DNA from: Symbiodinium natans | Taxonomy: Eukaryota > Sar > Dinophyceae > Suessiales > Symbiodiniaceae | Length of the DNA: 64,000 nt | NCBI GenBank assembly: GCA_905221605.1 | Contig: CAJNDS010002102.1 | Span: 38,501 to 102,500, forward strand | Direction of reading: 5' to 3' | Shown: piece by piece, positions 17,575 through 25,508 of the stretch | How positions within the stretch are numbered: the stretch's first letter is position 1 | How the letters are laid out: each line of letters starts with the position of its first letter | Program-made: the position numbers and the translations under genes | The notes under the pieces: generated by a model | Told to the model about the DNA's origin: nothing | The model's database searches: none | The model's input: only the letters and a program-made list of their open reading frames with translations

Positions 17575-18378
17575 ATGCTAAGGCTACGCCCAACTTATGA
17601 AGAATTAATAAAAGAGACAATGACACACAGATTAAAAATACTACCAGAAAGGCAGAAACGAACACAACAAGGAATATTATTAGACGATGTTGATTTTGAT
17701 GACTTTGACTTAAGTAGATATGATAAAAGAGAAATACTATTTAACAATCCAGATAAGGGAACACAAACGGATGTATTCAATGAAACGCCAAGTATAACAG
17801 AAAGCGAAAGTATGAAAACACCAGAAGAAGCGGTTAAGGAACAAAGAGAAGAAGAAGCTGAAAGCATAAACAGTGATGAACGAGAACCTGAACGCGAAAC
17901 AGAAAGAGAAAGAACGCAAAAGAAATCATTAATGAGAAGATTTTATGATGGTCTATTTGGAGAGGATGAATTTAGAGAAGAAAGGGAAGAACTACGAAAC
18001 AGGAGAGAGCAAATTGAAGATGATGATTTAGAAAGTGAAACACCTATTGAACAACAAAAGAGCGAAGAAAGCGATAATAGCTTACCTATGAATGTTAAAA
18101 AATCTTATGAGCCTTCGTCATCATCAAGTTCAAGTTCAAGGAGAAGTTCAACAAATAGAAGTGCTTTACTTCCTATTGAAGAAGAAGCATTAAGCGAACA
18201 TATACATTCTTCTCCGCCAGTATCAGTTCAAAGTTCAATACAAAGTGATAGGACAATTGAATATGTTGAAGAGCCATCACCTCCACAAAGTGTTGTTAGT
18301 TCAAGGCGGTCGCAAGAAACAATAGAATACATAAGGAGTAGAAGTTCCAGAGGAAGCGTTCGTTCAGTTGGGAGTTAA
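17575..18378 (+). CDS. Ser/Glu/Arg-rich protein, N-terminal LRPTY motif
   Basis: 267 residues starting M-L-R-L-R-P-T-Y-E-E-L-I, the same motif as in the gene before it. In both, an acidic patch follows (here V-D-F-D-D-F-D-L). The rest is highly charged low complexity: Glu/Arg-rich at about 82-160, then Ser-rich with S-S-S-S-S-S-S-S-R-R-S-S, and an R-S-S-R-G-S-V-R-S end typical of phosphorylatable disordered tails. The gap to the gene before it is 19 nt and lacks TCTA, so it may be read through from it. Paralogy of the N-termini is likely; function unknown. Confidence 0.65.
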   Translation: MLRLRPTYEELIKETMTHRLKILPERQKRTQQGILLDDVDFDDFDLSRYDKREILFNNPDKGTQTDVFNETPSITESESMKTPEEAVKEQREEEAESINSDEREPERETERERTQKKSLMRRFYDGLFGEDEFREEREELRNRREQIEDDDLESETPIEQQKSEESDNSLPMNVKKSYEPSSSSSSSSRRSSTNRSALLPIEEEALSEHIHSSPPVSVQSSIQSDRTIEYVEEPSPPQSVVSSRRSQETIEYIRSRSSRGSVRSVGS

Positions 18379-18416
18379 TATTTGCTTTAAAGATTTTTGC
18401 ATTAAAAAACGCAAAA

Positions 18417-18426
18417 CTACTTAAAG
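18417..18426 (+). promoter_or_regulatory. CTACTTAAAG motif before the gene at 18453
   Basis: GCAAAACTACTTAAAGAAAT, 26 nt before the ATG. First of four such sites serving the right-end gene cluster. Confidence 0.75.
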
Positions 18427-18452
18427 AAATATTAACATTATTCAGTAAGATA

Positions 18453-18800
18453 ATGAACTCAACGCTTGTAATGGATGGAGTAAAGCTACAAATGGATGAT
18501 GACTTGTTTGATTGTATGTGGAACGCTATGAAGGAGAATAAAATTCCGGACTTTAATAGGATGAAGAAGAACGCTACAAACGAGAGGCTAAATGCTCAAT
18601 ACAAAGAAGTAGGATATTTTAAAGACTATTATAAGAAGAAAGACGGATGCTATGAATGTGAAAGGTGCGGGAAGAAGATAAGCAGTAAAACGAACAAATC
18701 AAAACATCAAAATACAGCAAGATGTAATGAAATATATGAAGAGAATAAGCAAAAAGAATTACAAGATAAGATTGTGAGAAAGGTGTTATTGTGGAATTAA
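18453..18800 (+). CDS. Small C2HC zinc-finger protein
   Basis: 115 residues. A mostly helical N-terminus precedes a finger C69-x2-C72-x12-H85-x5-C91, close in spacing to the finger of the broken gene at 15753. A Lys-rich helix closes it. It is probably a nucleic-acid-binding regulator. The CTACTTAAAG motif places it with the polymerase class, so an early regulatory role is a reasonable guess. Confidence 0.65.
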   Translation: MNSTLVMDGVKLQMDDDLFDCMWNAMKENKIPDFNRMKKNATNERLNAQYKEVGYFKDYYKKKDGCYECERCGKKISSKTNKSKHQNTARCNEIYEENKQKELQDKIVRKVLLWN

Positions 18801-18812
18801 TATTATTTTAAA

Positions 18813-18816
18813 TCTA
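18813..18816 (+). promoter_or_regulatory. TCTA motif before integrase
   Basis: TTAAATCTAAATAATATT, 14 nt before the ATG. Confidence 0.6.
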
Positions 18817-18830
18817 AATAATATTAATTA

Positions 18831-19766
18831 ATGGCTGATAAAAACGCTAAACTGAGTGAGTTATATTATGATATTGATAGTGGCTTTGGTAGTGCTAAGC
18901 AATTGTATGATGATGCCCGAAAGACAGGAGTGGTAATAACATTGAACGAAGTTAAGGAATGGTTGAGAAGTCAGACATTGAAACAGCGTAAGAATTATAA
19001 GAACTACAATAGTTATTCAGCACCATTCGCAAGAGCAGTTTATAGTGTTGATTTAATGAATATGGTTAGTTTAATGAAAGACACAGGAACATATAAAAAA
19101 GAATATCCGTTGTATGGTTTTGTTTGTATTGATAATTTTAGTAAGAAATGTAATGTAGTTGTTTTGAAGAATAAAGACACTGACCCCGTATATGATGCTT
19201 TTATGGAATGTTTTAAAGTAATGGGACATCCTCAATCAATATATAGTGATGACGAAGGTAGTTTTAATTCTAAAAAACTACAAGATTATTTTAAAGCTGA
19301 AGGAATAACACATAAAATAACATTGACACACGCGAATGTGGCAGAGCGTGTTATAAGAACATTGAAGAAGATGATAAGCGATAGATTACAAATACATAAA
19401 GGAGTGTGGACTGATATGGTTAAACCAGTTTTGAATAAGTATAATAGTAAGATGGTTCATAGCACCACGGGATTAGTTCCGAACAATGCGCACCGTGATG
19501 AAAATGCGATAGAAGTAAAAGCAAATTTGGTAATGAAAGAAAAGTATTTAAGAAAATATCCTAATATTAAGGTCGGAGATGATGTTAGAGTTTTTGTTAA
19601 AGGGAAAGGTAATTATACATCAAGAAAAGAAAGCCGTAGCCAGTGGAGCGAGAAAGTGTATGAAGTTAAGGAAGTTAATAGAGACCTACAAGTGAATAAA
19701 TATTATGTTATTGAAGGGTTGACTAAAAAGTATATGAGACACGAGTTATTATTGGTGAATAAATAG
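18831..19766 (+). CDS. Retroviral-type (rve, DDE) integrase
   Basis: 311 residues. The RNase-H-fold core shows V-Y-S-V-D74-L-M, S-D140-D141-E-G-S-F and N-V-A-E172-R-V-I-R-T-L-K, the three acidic residues of the DDE triad. The second aspartate is D140 or D141. The C-terminal 70 residues (K-V-G-D-D-V-R-V-F-V to Y-M-R-H-E-L-L-L-V) form the SH3-like DNA-binding end usual in Polinton integrases. No N-terminal HHCC zinc domain is visible. It would insert the element into host DNA. Intact frame. It is flanked by CTACTTAAAG genes yet has TCTA, so it may be timed differently from its neighbours. Confidence 0.92.
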   Translation: MADKNAKLSELYYDIDSGFGSAKQLYDDARKTGVVITLNEVKEWLRSQTLKQRKNYKNYNSYSAPFARAVYSVDLMNMVSLMKDTGTYKKEYPLYGFVCIDNFSKKCNVVVLKNKDTDPVYDAFMECFKVMGHPQSIYSDDEGSFNSKKLQDYFKAEGITHKITLTHANVAERVIRTLKKMISDRLQIHKGVWTDMVKPVLNKYNSKMVHSTTGLVPNNAHRDENAIEVKANLVMKEKYLRKYPNIKVGDDVRVFVKGKGNYTSRKESRSQWSEKVYEVKEVNRDLQVNKYYVIEGLTKKYMRHELLLVNK

Positions 19767-19777
19767 TCTTGTAAAAA

Positions 19778-19787
19778 CTACTTAAAG
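19778..19787 (+). promoter_or_regulatory. CTACTTAAAG motif before the gene at 19817
   Basis: AAAAACTACTTAAAGATATA, 29 nt before the ATG. Confidence 0.75.
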
Positions 19788-19816
19788 ATATATTACCTTA
19801 AAGTAGTAGAGAGTAA

Positions 19817-20236
19817 ATGGAGAGCAAAACAATTGAACAAATTAAGAAATTCGTTAAGAAAGCTCCATATCCAAGTTATAATTTTGTTGAAGATATGATT
19901 TTAAGCAAAGCTAAGAAATGGAAAGACGAAGGATGTATGGAGTTTAAGTTTCATTATTTAATGATGAACTCAGAATATGGGCTTAACAATCATAATTTAT
20001 TGAAAGAAATTTACGAAAACATTGAAGATGAAGAATTAGTAAGACGGAACGGAGAAGAGATTAATAGTTTAGGAGGTCTTCAAGCTATGGAGTATAATTC
20101 TTTTGCTTTCGCTGAAATACTAAAATATTTAATTGGAGAAAAAGCAAAAACCAAATTTGAACAAAATGAACTTTATTACAAAATTATGCTACAACAACAA
20201 AACTGTTGGGATGGGATAGGAGAGTGGCATATTTGA
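19817..20236 (+). CDS. Unknown helical protein
   Basis: 139 residues, predicted mostly helical, moderately acidic, with a single Cys near the middle and one near the end. No motif recognised. It does not show the His-Asp/Glu-Gln-Cys pattern that would make it the missing maturation protease. Belongs to the right-end cluster with CTACTTAAAG. Confidence 0.65.
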   Translation: MESKTIEQIKKFVKKAPYPSYNFVEDMILSKAKKWKDEGCMEFKFHYLMMNSEYGLNNHNLLKEIYENIEDEELVRRNGEEINSLGGLQAMEYNSFAFAEILKYLIGEKAKTKFEQNELYYKIMLQQQNCWDGIGEWHI

Positions 20237-20241
20237 ATATA

Positions 20242-20274
20242 ACAATCATATTATACAAATAATATGATGGTTGT
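20242..20274. terminator. Hairpin, first of two near-identical copies
   Basis: ATCATATTAT and ATAATATGAT pair around ACAA, with a few more bases beyond a bulge. It follows the stop at 20236 and precedes the next CTACTTAAAG motif. Confidence 0.6.
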
Positions 20275-20301
20275 ATTGGTTTAGTGATAGATGTATTAAA
20301 A

Positions 20302-20311
20302 CTACTTAAAG
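20302..20311 (+). promoter_or_regulatory. CTACTTAAAG motif before the gene at 20337
   Basis: AAAACTACTTAAAGACAAAA, 25 nt before the ATG; the following CCTTAGAAT is also shared with the next site. Confidence 0.8.
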
Positions 20312-20336
20312 ACAAAAAGCCTTAGAATATTATAAA

Positions 20337-20618
20337 ATGAACGATAGGATTAAGGAGCAGGAAGATGAAATTAAGAGGTATGAAGAAGAATTGAAGGAAT
20401 TGAATGAGGACATTGATTATTATAACAATAAAATTATTAGATATAATAAACAATTAGTTCAGTTAGAAGAAGAGGGAAACAGCTTAGATGTAATCAGTAA
20501 AGTAGATATAATATCAATGGTTCATTGTGATATTTCAAGAAAATTAATAGATAAAAGTGTAAAACTACAATGTATTCAAAACTGTAGGAAAGCCATTGAA
20601 AGCCTGAGAGCACACTAA
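20337..20618 (+). CDS. Small coiled-coil protein
   Basis: 93 residues. Residues 1-50 are an almost unbroken coiled coil (I-K-E-Q-E-D-E-I-K-R-Y-E-E-E-L-K-E-L). The second half is a mixed helical region with three Cys. No family recognised. It could act as a dimerising partner of a neighbouring protein. Confidence 0.65.
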   Translation: MNDRIKEQEDEIKRYEEELKELNEDIDYYNNKIIRYNKQLVQLEEEGNSLDVISKVDIISMVHCDISRKLIDKSVKLQCIQNCRKAIESLRAH

Positions 20619-20648
20619 CTATCATACTATACAAATATTATGATGGTT
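20616..20648. terminator. Hairpin, second copy
   Basis: TAACTATCATACTAT and ATATTATGATGGTTA around ACAA; almost the same sequence as the hairpin at 20242. It overlaps the stop of the gene before it. Confidence 0.6.
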
Positions 20649-20651
20649 AAA

Positions 20652-20661
20652 CTACTTAAAG
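20652..20661 (+). promoter_or_regulatory. CTACTTAAAG motif before the gene at 20690
   Basis: TAAACTACTTAAAGACAAAA, 28 nt before the ATG, followed by CCTTAGAAT as at the previous site. Confidence 0.8.
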
Positions 20662-20689
20662 ACAAAAAAAACCTTAGAATGGTAAGAGT

Positions 20690-21307
20690 ATGACCATTTT
20701 AGATTATAGCAGGTGTGAAATCTGTAGGGATATGAAAAAAGCCTTAACACCGACGCTTTCAAAAGTTGTGCCTGATGCAATTGCTAATAATATTCTTTCT
20801 TTTAATTGTTGTAATCAGTGTGGGTTTTTAAGAAAGCGAGAGTTGGATAATTATGAGAAACATTTTAATAGTAGTAGAGTTGAAGGTCAATTATGGTATT
20901 TTAAATGTCTTCGCTTAGGAACACAGACACCAATAGCACATAAAATTTATCCAGCAAGTAAGTTTAAGGGCAATCTTGAGGATTTCATTAGAATTCTTAA
21001 TAATAGTAATTGTTCTAATAAAAATGTTTTGAAATCATATATTAAGAAATGTTTTAGAACATCATTTCTTGATTTTTTACAGCTTATTAATCTTATTCAC
21101 AATAAAGAAATTGTTAAAGACCATATTAAAAATTATACTAATATACTGATAATGAATTATTCATATTATAAGAAATCATACCCTGATAGAATTTTATGTA
21201 GAAATTTAATGTATGAATACTTTTTATATTTAATGGGTAGAGATATAGTATATGTCAATGAACTGAAAATATGGAATTATGTATGTGATGTTTTTGATGT
21301 AGCCTAA
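20690..21307 (+). CDS. Unknown protein with N-terminal Cys cluster
   Basis: 205 residues. C9-E-I-C12 and C40-C41-N-Q-C44 form a probable zinc ribbon in the first 50 residues. The rest is Tyr/Asn/Ile-rich and helical, without transmembrane segments. The metal site suggests nucleic-acid binding. It is the last clear gene of the element. Family not recognised. Confidence 0.65.
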   Translation: MTILDYSRCEICRDMKKALTPTLSKVVPDAIANNILSFNCCNQCGFLRKRELDNYEKHFNSSRVEGQLWYFKCLRLGTQTPIAHKIYPASKFKGNLEDFIRILNNSNCSNKNVLKSYIKKCFRTSFLDFLQLINLIHNKEIVKDHIKNYTNILIMNYSYYKKSYPDRILCRNLMYEYFLYLMGRDIVYVNELKIWNYVCDVFDVA

Positions 21308-21369
21308 ACAAATATTTATAATATTAGTTTTTTATAAATCTTTGGTAAAGCGTGTGAGGTGGCGATGCC

Positions 21370-21620
21370 CCAGAAAACGAATGAGATGATATTATGAATG
21401 TTAAAACGAAGGAGGGGGAGGTTTATGATAATGAAAAACGAGGGTGAAGAACTACTTAAATGAAAATAGGGATGAGAAACGAAGAAGGCGACGATGAGGA
21501 TGATGAGGTAAAGGGGAGAACGAATGAGGGGGACAAAACAATGAAAACGAAAGAGGTGAAAATAATGATAGAAACGAAGCAGGGGGCAAGGTGAGAGAGC
21601 GAATAAGGGGGCAAATATCG
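21370..21620. repeat. Iterated AAACGAA(n)AGGGGG motifs at the right terminus
   Basis: About eight copies of ACGA(A/G) followed by a purine/G-rich tract, near 21377, 21406, 21438, 21479, 21520, 21547, 21574 and 21599, at 27-41 bp spacing. They lie between the last gene and the telomeric repeats. They resemble iterons or terminal binding sites. The CTACTTAAA word recurs once at 21452. Confidence 0.6.
21460..21594 (+). CDS. Doubtful 44-residue ORF in the terminal repeats
   Basis: M-K-I-G-M-R-N-E-E-G-D-D-E-D-D-E and onward, composed of the repeat units themselves. A CTACTTAAA word touches its ATG rather than lying 20-30 nt upstream. Probably not a gene. Confidence 0.15.
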   Translation: MKIGMRNEEGDDEDDEVKGRTNEGDKTMKTKEVKIMIETKQGAR

Positions 21621-21689
21621 TATGATACAATCCTCAGAACCCGCCCTGATACAAGCCCCAGCCCGAGCCTCAGACACCCCCTTTTACCA

Positions 21690-21712
21690 ATTTTTCCCCC
21701 CCCCCCCCCCCA
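21690..21712. repeat. Poly-C tract at the element/telomeric-repeat border
   Basis: A run of C preceded by T-rich sequence, immediately before the first long CCCTAAA array. It marks the practical right edge of the viral element. Confidence 0.6.
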
Positions 21713-21723
21713 CCCACATGTTA

Positions 21724-21804
21724 CCCTAAACCCTAAACCCTAAACCCTAAACCCTAAACCCTAAACCCTAAACCCTAAACCCTAAACCCTACACCCTAAA
21801 CCCT
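21724..21804. repeat. CCCTAAA array
   Basis: About 11 nearly perfect units, the first long block beyond the viral element. Confidence 0.95.
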
Positions 21805-22349
21805 AATCTTAGATCTAAGACGCCACTCTCCCCCACAAAGCCGACACTACATCCACATCACTAAACCCCAAACCCCGAACTCTAAACCCTAAACTCTAAA
21901 CCCGAACCCCAACCCAAACCCTAAACCCTAACCCCCTCTACACCGAGAGACCCTGAGGCCTGAAGAGCTACGATGGATACCGAGAGGGATCGGAGTCCTC
22001 TGAGCTGAAGGACGACGCCACACAATGCTTTTAGGGTTTAGGGTATAGGATTTTAGGGTTTAGGGTTTGGGAAATTTCGGGCTGAGGGTTTATAGGGCTT
22101 GGTACCTTCAAGGGGATATGTATGATGACCCCTTAACGACGCCCAGGCGCTCTAGCTAAAGCTTCCTTCGACCCCAAACCCTAAACCCTAACACCCTAAC
22201 ACCCTAACACCCTAACACCCTAACACCCCAACAGAAACGGAGTAACAACCCTCCGAGAACGCAGCGGCGCGCTGCAGGCTGGGCCCTGCGAGCTCGGGAA
22301 AGAAAGCGCCCTGCTCCATGATGTAGGCCTCACCGTGTAAGGTTTAGGG

Positions 22350-22490
22350 TTTAAAACCCTAAACCCTGAACCCTGAACCCTGAACCCTGAACCCTAAACC
22401 CTAAACCCTAAACCCTAAACCCTAAACCCTAAACCCTTTAGGGTTTAGGGTTTTGGGTTGTGGGTTTAGGGTTTTGGGTTTAGGGTCGAA
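22350..22490. repeat. CCCTAAA array meeting a TTTAGGG array
   Basis: CCCTGAA and CCCTAAA units run to about 22,437 and the orientation flips at once to TTTAGGG. The order (C-strand then G-strand) is opposite to that expected from an end-to-end telomere fusion. Confidence 0.9.
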
Positions 22491-22552
22491 GTGAACGCGG
22501 AGCCTCGTAGGCGGGCAGCCAGTCGGCCTTAGCAGAACCGACCATCGGTTTT

Positions 22553-22640
22553 GGGGTTTAGGGTTTAGGGTTTAGGGTTTAGGGTTTAGGGTTTAGGGTT
22601 TAGGGTTTAGGGTTTAGGGTTTAGGGTTTAGGGTTTAGGG
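22553..22640. repeat. TTTAGGG array
   Basis: About 12 perfect units. Confidence 0.95.
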
Positions 22641-22658
22641 AGAGATAAGGCTTCTAGG

Positions 22659-22752
22659 TTGGGATGCTCCCCCTTAGACTAACAGTCCTTAAAAAGGAGT
22701 ATAGTATCCCCTATTCTAATACCCATGAAGGGCTCTTAGTGTAAGGGCGTCC
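22659..22752. mobile_element. Short TIR element, family B, degenerate copy
   Basis: Left end TTGGGATGCTCCCCCTTAGA plus CTAACAGTCCTT matches the copy at 57588; the right end is mutated (GTAAGGGCGTCCT). Confidence 0.6.
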
Positions 22753-23326
22753 TGTCACGCAGCGGCCGAAGATCTCATGCTAAGGTGTAACCCCGAAACC
22801 CTAGAACCTAAACCCTAAACCCTGAGGCGTGCGAATAAAAGTGGGCACTCCTTCTTCATCCCCACTGGGCCACCACCCACTTATTGCGCTAACCCAGGAA
22901 GGGTCCATGTGCGTACATCGTGAGCAGTTGAACCCTAAAGCTGCTGTAGAGGAACCCATTTAAGGCCCAAGTGCTTTCTAGGTACATGGACCCTTAGGGT
23001 AAGGTTTAGGGCTACACCATCAACTCTCAAGACCCGAAGCCTAAACCCTTCCAACCCTGTCCCTTTTGGAGGACTTGAAAGAATGCAGGGGGATTGTGCA
23101 GCAGGCCTGCAAAAACCGGTGGACTTTAGGGCATCGCACAACGCTAAACCCTAACCCCAACAATAACTTTTCCAGAGAAAATCAGGGTTTGATGGCCCCA
23201 GCGACCACAGCCCCGCAATGGCACCACCCATTCTTCTTTCTACCCAGAAAATGTGCAAACTGCCGAGAATCAACAGTTGCTATCCTCCTTTGTAATGGTC
23301 ATGATACGGATGTGGGAATTGCGTTA

Positions 23327-23439
23327 CTAGGTTGCCCAGTAACCTAGGATGAAAAAGGGTGCCCTTTTTTGATTAAAGGGGTTTATAAGGGAACCTAAAC
23401 CTACCAAAAAGGGAATAAGGGTACTACCGGGCATCCTAG
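23327..23439. mobile_element. Short TIR element, family A (MITE-like)
   Basis: 113 bp. It begins CTAGGTTGCCCAGTA and ends TACCGGGCATCCTAG. It is flanked by GTTA on both sides, a 4-bp target duplication. The interior AAAAAGGGTGCCCTTTTTT is itself palindromic. No coding capacity. Confidence 0.8.
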
Positions 23440-24108
23440 GTTAAAACACAATGATTTACAGGTCAGCTTGAAGAACTCAGATTCAAACTTCTCTGGCGCA
23501 GTAAGCCCCCAGGCTTCGTCGTTGTGATCATCCATTTCGATGGCTTGAACTTCTGCGAGGGCGCCGCTCAGAAGCTCGTGTCCTCTAGAAAGATAATGGG
23601 CGGCTCGGGCTGTTAAAAGGGAGCTACTGCTAGCCCCAATCTGTTTCCTACGCTGCGGAACGGCAATGCGAAATGAGCTCCTATATATGCCCTATTTTTG
23701 GACTCACATCTAAATATGCCAGCGTAGGCCCCAAACAGTGAGAAGTCCATAAGCAACAACTGCTCACATTTCACGAAACCCGGTCTGGGTTTGTGAGCCG
23801 TCCTCGAAACTGTCCCTTCAGGTTGGATACCCTTAGTGCTGACACACGGCTCGGGGAATACCGGTTTAGGGTTTAGGGTTCAGGGTGTAGGGTTTAGGTA
23901 ACATTCACAACCCAAATTGCCGACAGAGCACCTACACACAATGTCGGCGCAAAGGCACGTGTCCTATGGACGATTTGAGGACGAAAAAGGGCTGGGCGGT
24001 CACGGCGGTTGCCCGACCTGCCATGCTCCAAATCGTACATCGCCCTTAACCATAAACCATAAACAATTCCTGGGACTCTATATACTTACCTACAGCTAAG
24101 TCGTAACT

Positions 24109-24185
24109 ACCATAGGGTTTAGGGTTTAGGGTTTAGGGGTTAGGGGTTAGGGGTTAGGGGTTAGGGGTTAGGGGTTAGGGTTGAG
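24109..24185. repeat. TTTAGGG array with GGGGTTA variants
   Basis: Three TTTAGGG units followed by about seven GGGGTTA units, a locally homogenised variant. Confidence 0.85.
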
Positions 24186-25412
24186 GGTGCTTGCAAATGG
24201 GAGTCGGGCTGCTTTTGTTTTCACTGGGCCGTCGGTTTTAGGAAGTAAGGGGGGTTTGGGGGGCTTAGGGGGTTTAGCCCGTTTAGGGGGGTTTGGGGGG
24301 TTTTGGGGAGTTTAGGGGGGGGCTGGTTAAGGCACTGGTTTCGGCTCACCGGTTGAAGGTTTGGAGTATATCCCAGAAACTGTGGGTAAAAAGAGTGCCA
24401 GGTTCATCTGAAGAGAACCGCTTGGCTTGGGTCTCCAATGAAAGAGTATCCCCACATGGCACCCGGATATCGCAAAATTTGTCAAATATGAAGGGCTTCG
24501 ACTTTAGGATTGGGCGCTGAATTCACGGCCTTGAGGCTGTGTTTGTTCTCCTGAACTTGCAGGGTCCTTAAGAATGTACCGGGAAGTCTTCGGGAACCTT
24601 GTTACATACTCCCCTTGAACTCCCCTTTCTTCAGGGCCCTAGAATGAACCCTGCACATTCTGCAGATGCTTCGGCTCCCTCCGAGCCAAATTTCTCAGAA
24701 CACCTCTTTCATATTTACTGCTGGGAAAGAATATCTCTACTATCTGCGGGTTAGAAAGCCTCAGGTCTAAGGCAACCTTTATGTTCTGGACAGCCCCAGA
24801 ACATGAGAGCGCTTTGACATTGTTGACCAGTAAGGCCTAAGGGCCTAAGGCAACCTTTCCAGACCCTAAGGGTCCATGTACCCATATAGTATATAGTTGG
24901 GCATTAAGAGGTTCCCGTATACTCGCTTTAGGGCTGGCACCCCCACAGGTTTAGGGTTTAGGGTTCAGGCTGTGGGGTTTCCTACAGGGCTTGTCAAGGT
25001 TAGCCAAAATCTTACCGCGGAAGATTGGCGGCGTTTTACAAGTCCTTGAGAAGTGAGAGCATAGAGAGAGGGAGAGAGCGTGGCCACGCGACTTGGTCTC
25101 ACGCCTTTTGGAGAGCGAGAGAAAGCGGACAAAAGACAACGGCGACTGAGAGAGTAATCACGTAAGAGTCCAGAAAGAACGCGTGCCATTGGTCTTGGAT
25201 AGCGTCGGTGTGCCTAAGGGTCATGCTGTACCAGATCTCCCTTTGCATGATACTTGTAGCTGATACTTGTAAATGCGCGCCCAAAGTATAGAATATGTGA
25301 GCTCTCGCGTTTACGCAGAGCGTTAAGCTGCCAAGACGGTTCAGGAAACTCTTCCTAAAGGTTCATGGGTAGTTCGTAGCCACAAGAAACCCCCAGTTGC
25401 CCTCCTCATAAC

Positions 25413-25508
25413 ACCCTAAACCCTAAACCCTAAACCCTAAACCCTAAACCCTAAACCCTAAACCCTAAACCCTAAACCCTAAACCCTAAACCCTAAACCC
25501 TAAACCCT
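25413..25508. repeat. CCCTAAA array
   Basis: About 13 perfect units. Confidence 0.95.

Larger units (their letters stand above)
3330..21700. mobile_element. Integrated Polinton/virophage-type (Polinton-like virus) element
   Basis: An AT-rich, gene-dense block sits between telomeric-repeat DNA on both sides. It holds the hallmark set of the Polinton/virophage group: Polinton-type family-B polymerase, rve integrase, A32-like ATPase, double-jelly-roll major capsid protein and penton-type minor capsid protein, plus a fibre with an S74 domain and a lipase-like protein. Genes lie on both strands with short gaps. The boundaries are inferred from the change in composition. I could not find convincing terminal inverted repeats or a target-site duplication, so the termini may be truncated. 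No Ulp1/adenovirus-type protease is visible. Confidence 0.9.

Noticed and set aside
3330-21700. Terminal inverted repeats of the element
   Set aside because: By eye, the left end (3330-3540) and the reversed right end (21310-21700) share only short pyrimidine-rich words; not convincing.
22437-22445. Telomere fusion point
   Set aside because: The order is CCCTAAA then TTTAGGG; an end-to-end fusion would give the reverse order.
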